From positions 124,001 to 188,000 of the forward strand of contig NZ_FOQH01000002.1 of assembly GCF_900113695.1 (NCBI RefSeq): a stretch of 64,000 nt of DNA, given 5' to 3'. The notes under the pieces are model-generated. The model made no database searches. It saw only the letters and a list, made by a program, of their open reading frames with translations, and was not told the DNA's origin. The stretch is from Albimonas pacifica. Lineage in GTDB: Bacteria > Pseudomonadota > Alphaproteobacteria > Rhodobacterales > Rhodobacteraceae. The position numbers and the translations under genes are program-made. Positions 62,727 to 64,000 of this stretch are shown here, in pieces; within the stretch, counting starts at the first letter, position 1, and every line of letters begins with the position of its first letter.

Positions 62727-62750
62727 GGGCCGCCCCGAAAGGGGCGGCCC
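62727..62750 (+). terminator. Terminator-like hairpin after dctM
   Basis: GGGCCGCCCC (62727-62736), a GAAA tetraloop and GGGGCGGCCC (62741-62750) form a perfect ten-pair stem 25 bp after the dctM stop, followed by GTTCGCATTC. It ends the TRAP unit. Confidence 0.75.
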
Positions 62751-62853
62751 GTTCGCATTCAGGGGCGCGCGGGGGGGCGACAGGAGCTGACGGGGCGGGG
62801 CAGGGGGGCCCTGCGCTCGGACTCGACAGGGCGGGGGCTGCGGGCGAAAATGA

Positions 62854-62868
62854 GAACATAAAGGGAAC
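62854..62868. promoter_or_regulatory. LexA (SOS) box upstream of imuB
   Basis: GAAC-ATAAAGG-GAAC is a perfect GAAC-N7-GAAC direct repeat, the established alphaproteobacterial LexA operator. It lies 90 bp upstream of the imuB ATG in an AT-rich island and marks the gene as DNA-damage inducible. Confidence 0.88.
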
Positions 62869-62958
62869 ATCCTGCGCCGAGTCGCCCCGCGCATCGGGGC
62901 GGCCGGGCGCCCGCCGCCGTTCCCGCGCCGACCCCGCCGCCGCCGACCCGAGGCCGCC

Positions 62959-64000
62959 ATGTCCCTCGACGTTCCCGCCTTCGCCCCCGTCTCCGGCTCC
63001 GTCTCCGCCCCCGTCTCCGTGTCCGCGGAGTCCCGGCGGATCCTGTGCCTGTGGCTGCCGCGGCTGGCGGCGGAGCGGGAGCTGCGCCGCCCCGCCTCGG
63101 CCCACCTGCGCCTGGGCGAGGCCGAGGCCGCCTTCGCGGTGGCCGAGGAGGGGCCCGCGGGCCTGCGCCTGATCTCCTGCAACGCCGCCGCCGAGGCGGC
63201 GGGGCTCGCGCCCGGCATGGGTCTCGCGGACGCGCGCGCGATCCACCCCGCTCTCGCCACCCGGATGCGCGACCGCCTGGGCGAGGCGCGCTTCCGCGAG
63301 GGGCTCTCGCGCTGGGCCGGCCGCTTCTCGCCCTGGGTCGCGCCCGAGACGCCGCCCGACACGCCGGAGCTGGCCGGGGAGGGGGGGCTCGCGCTCGACG
63401 TCACCGGCTGCGCGCATCTCTTCGGGGGCGAGGCCGAGATGGCCGCGCGCATGGTCGAGGAGCTCGAGGCGCTGGGCCTGACCGCGCAGGCCGGCGTCGC
63501 CGACAGCCGCGGGGCGGCCTGGGCGCTGGCCCGCTGCGGCCTGGGACCGGCCCCGGGCGAGGATCCCGCCGACGCCCTGCCGCCCGGGCGCGACGGGGAC
63601 GCGATCCGCCAGGACGCCCACGCCACGCGGGTGCGCTCGCCCTCCCGCGGGGGGGCGCGGGGCAGCTGGGCGCGGCCGCGGGGCGGGGGGCGGCGGCCGG
63701 GGGGCGACGCGGCGGAGCTGAAGCCCGTGCAGCGCGGCCCGGTCGCCATCGCCCCGCCCGGCGGCGGGCGCGCCGCGCTGGCGGGCCTGCCGGTGGCCGC
63801 CCTGCGCCTGCCGCCCGCCACCTCCGCCGCGCTGGCGCGGCTGGGGCTGCGGCGGATCGGCGACCTCTACGGCATCCCGCGCGCCACCCTCGCCCGCCGC
63901 TTCGGGATCGAGCTGCCCGCCCGCCTCGACCAGGCGCTGGCCCAGGCGCCCGAGCCGGTGTCGCCCGTGCGCCCGCCGCGCCCCCACGCCGTGCGCCTGA
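62959..64000 (+). CDS. imuB: Mutasome Y-family protein ImuB (partial, runs off the window)
   Basis: 347 codons are visible and no stop is reached. The protein starts with a Ser/Val/Pro-rich leader, then RRILCLWLPRLAAERELRR (from about residue 26), the ImuB/DinB-like N-terminus. It continues with the palm region (RLISCNAAAEAAGLAPGMGLADARAIHP), GGLALDVTGCAHLFGGEAEMA and the helix-hairpin-helix part RLGLRRIGDLYGIPRATLARRFG. ImuB binds the beta clamp and recruits the error-prone polymerase DnaE2. No imuA lies directly upstream; dnaE2 may follow outside the window. A central Arg/Gly-rich insertion (about 205-250) looks disordered. Confidence 0.9.
   Translation, partial: MSLDVPAFAPVSGSVSAPVSVSAESRRILCLWLPRLAAERELRRPASAHLRLGEAEAAFAVAEEGPAGLRLISCNAAAEAAGLAPGMGLADARAIHPALATRMRDRLGEARFREGLSRWAGRFSPWVAPETPPDTPELAGEGGLALDVTGCAHLFGGEAEMAARMVEELEALGLTAQAGVADSRGAAWALARCGLGPAPGEDPADALPPGRDGDAIRQDAHATRVRSPSRGGARGSWARPRGGGRRPGGDAAELKPVQRGPVAIAPPGGGRAALAGLPVAALRLPPATSAALARLGLRRIGDLYGIPRATLARRFGIELPARLDQALAQAPEPVSPVRPPRPHAVRL

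Overview
The window is about 74% G+C and comes from an anoxygenic phototrophic alphaproteobacterium, most likely a Rhodobacterales (Rhodobacteraceae-like) member. The evidence is the gene order of the photosynthesis cluster, the CtrA/SciP pair, heterotetrameric sarcosine oxidase, the NDUFS4-like complex I protein, TGT-N12-ACA (PpsR/CrtJ) operators and an alphaproteobacterial GAAC-N7-GAAC LexA box. No rRNA, tRNA, insertion sequence or CRISPR array was recognised.

Region 1 (1-26.5 kb) is a large part of the photosynthesis gene cluster. A leftward superoperon runs bchF-bchN-bchB-bchH-bchL-bchM-lhaA-puhA-puhB-puhC-small gene-(acsF?), with most genes overlapping by 1-11 bases. Divergent from it are the B12-domain antirepressor ppaA/aerR and the repressor ppsR, then bchG-bch2(MFS)-bchP-idi. 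A second leftward operon, crtA-bchI-bchD-bchO, meets idi tail to tail, and crtI-crtB diverge from crtA. PpsR sites lie exactly where the pathway would be switched: the bchF/ppaA, bchG and crtA/crtI promoters. The puf operon, bchCXYZ and crtCDEF are not in the window. The cluster stops after crtB at a 30-bp tandem repeat, followed by the cytochrome c2 gene cycA.

Region 2 (26.6-41 kb) holds cycA, dusA, a DUF1289-ruvX-ccmI unit, and the sarcosine oxidase genes soxB and soxDAG, which are split by two small membrane-protein genes and a 12-bp repeat. Next comes the most striking element. A 51-codon small-protein gene is followed by about 650 bp of four tandem 163-167-bp repeats, each predicted to form four hairpins with UCCUCCC-type (anti-Shine-Dalgarno) loops, ending in a strong terminator. 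This looks like an expanded CcsR/'cuckoo' small-RNA array. A SulP transporter and a two-domain universal stress protein follow.

Region 3 (41-56 kb) is mostly housekeeping: uvrB, a gene-poor 1.6-kb gap with a candidate structured RNA and an 8-bp microsatellite, the NDUFS4-like gene, mnmA, sciP-ctrA (cell cycle), ligA, a CYTH/CHAD protein, a thioesterase, an acyl-CoA ligase and a glycosyltransferase.

Region 4 (56-64 kb) is a TRAP transporter with two tandem paralogous Tat-exported binding proteins, a terminator-like hairpin, dctQ, and a dctM carrying an unusual ~320-residue coiled-coil tail. The window ends in a LexA-controlled imuB (mutasome Y-family protein), cut by the window edge.
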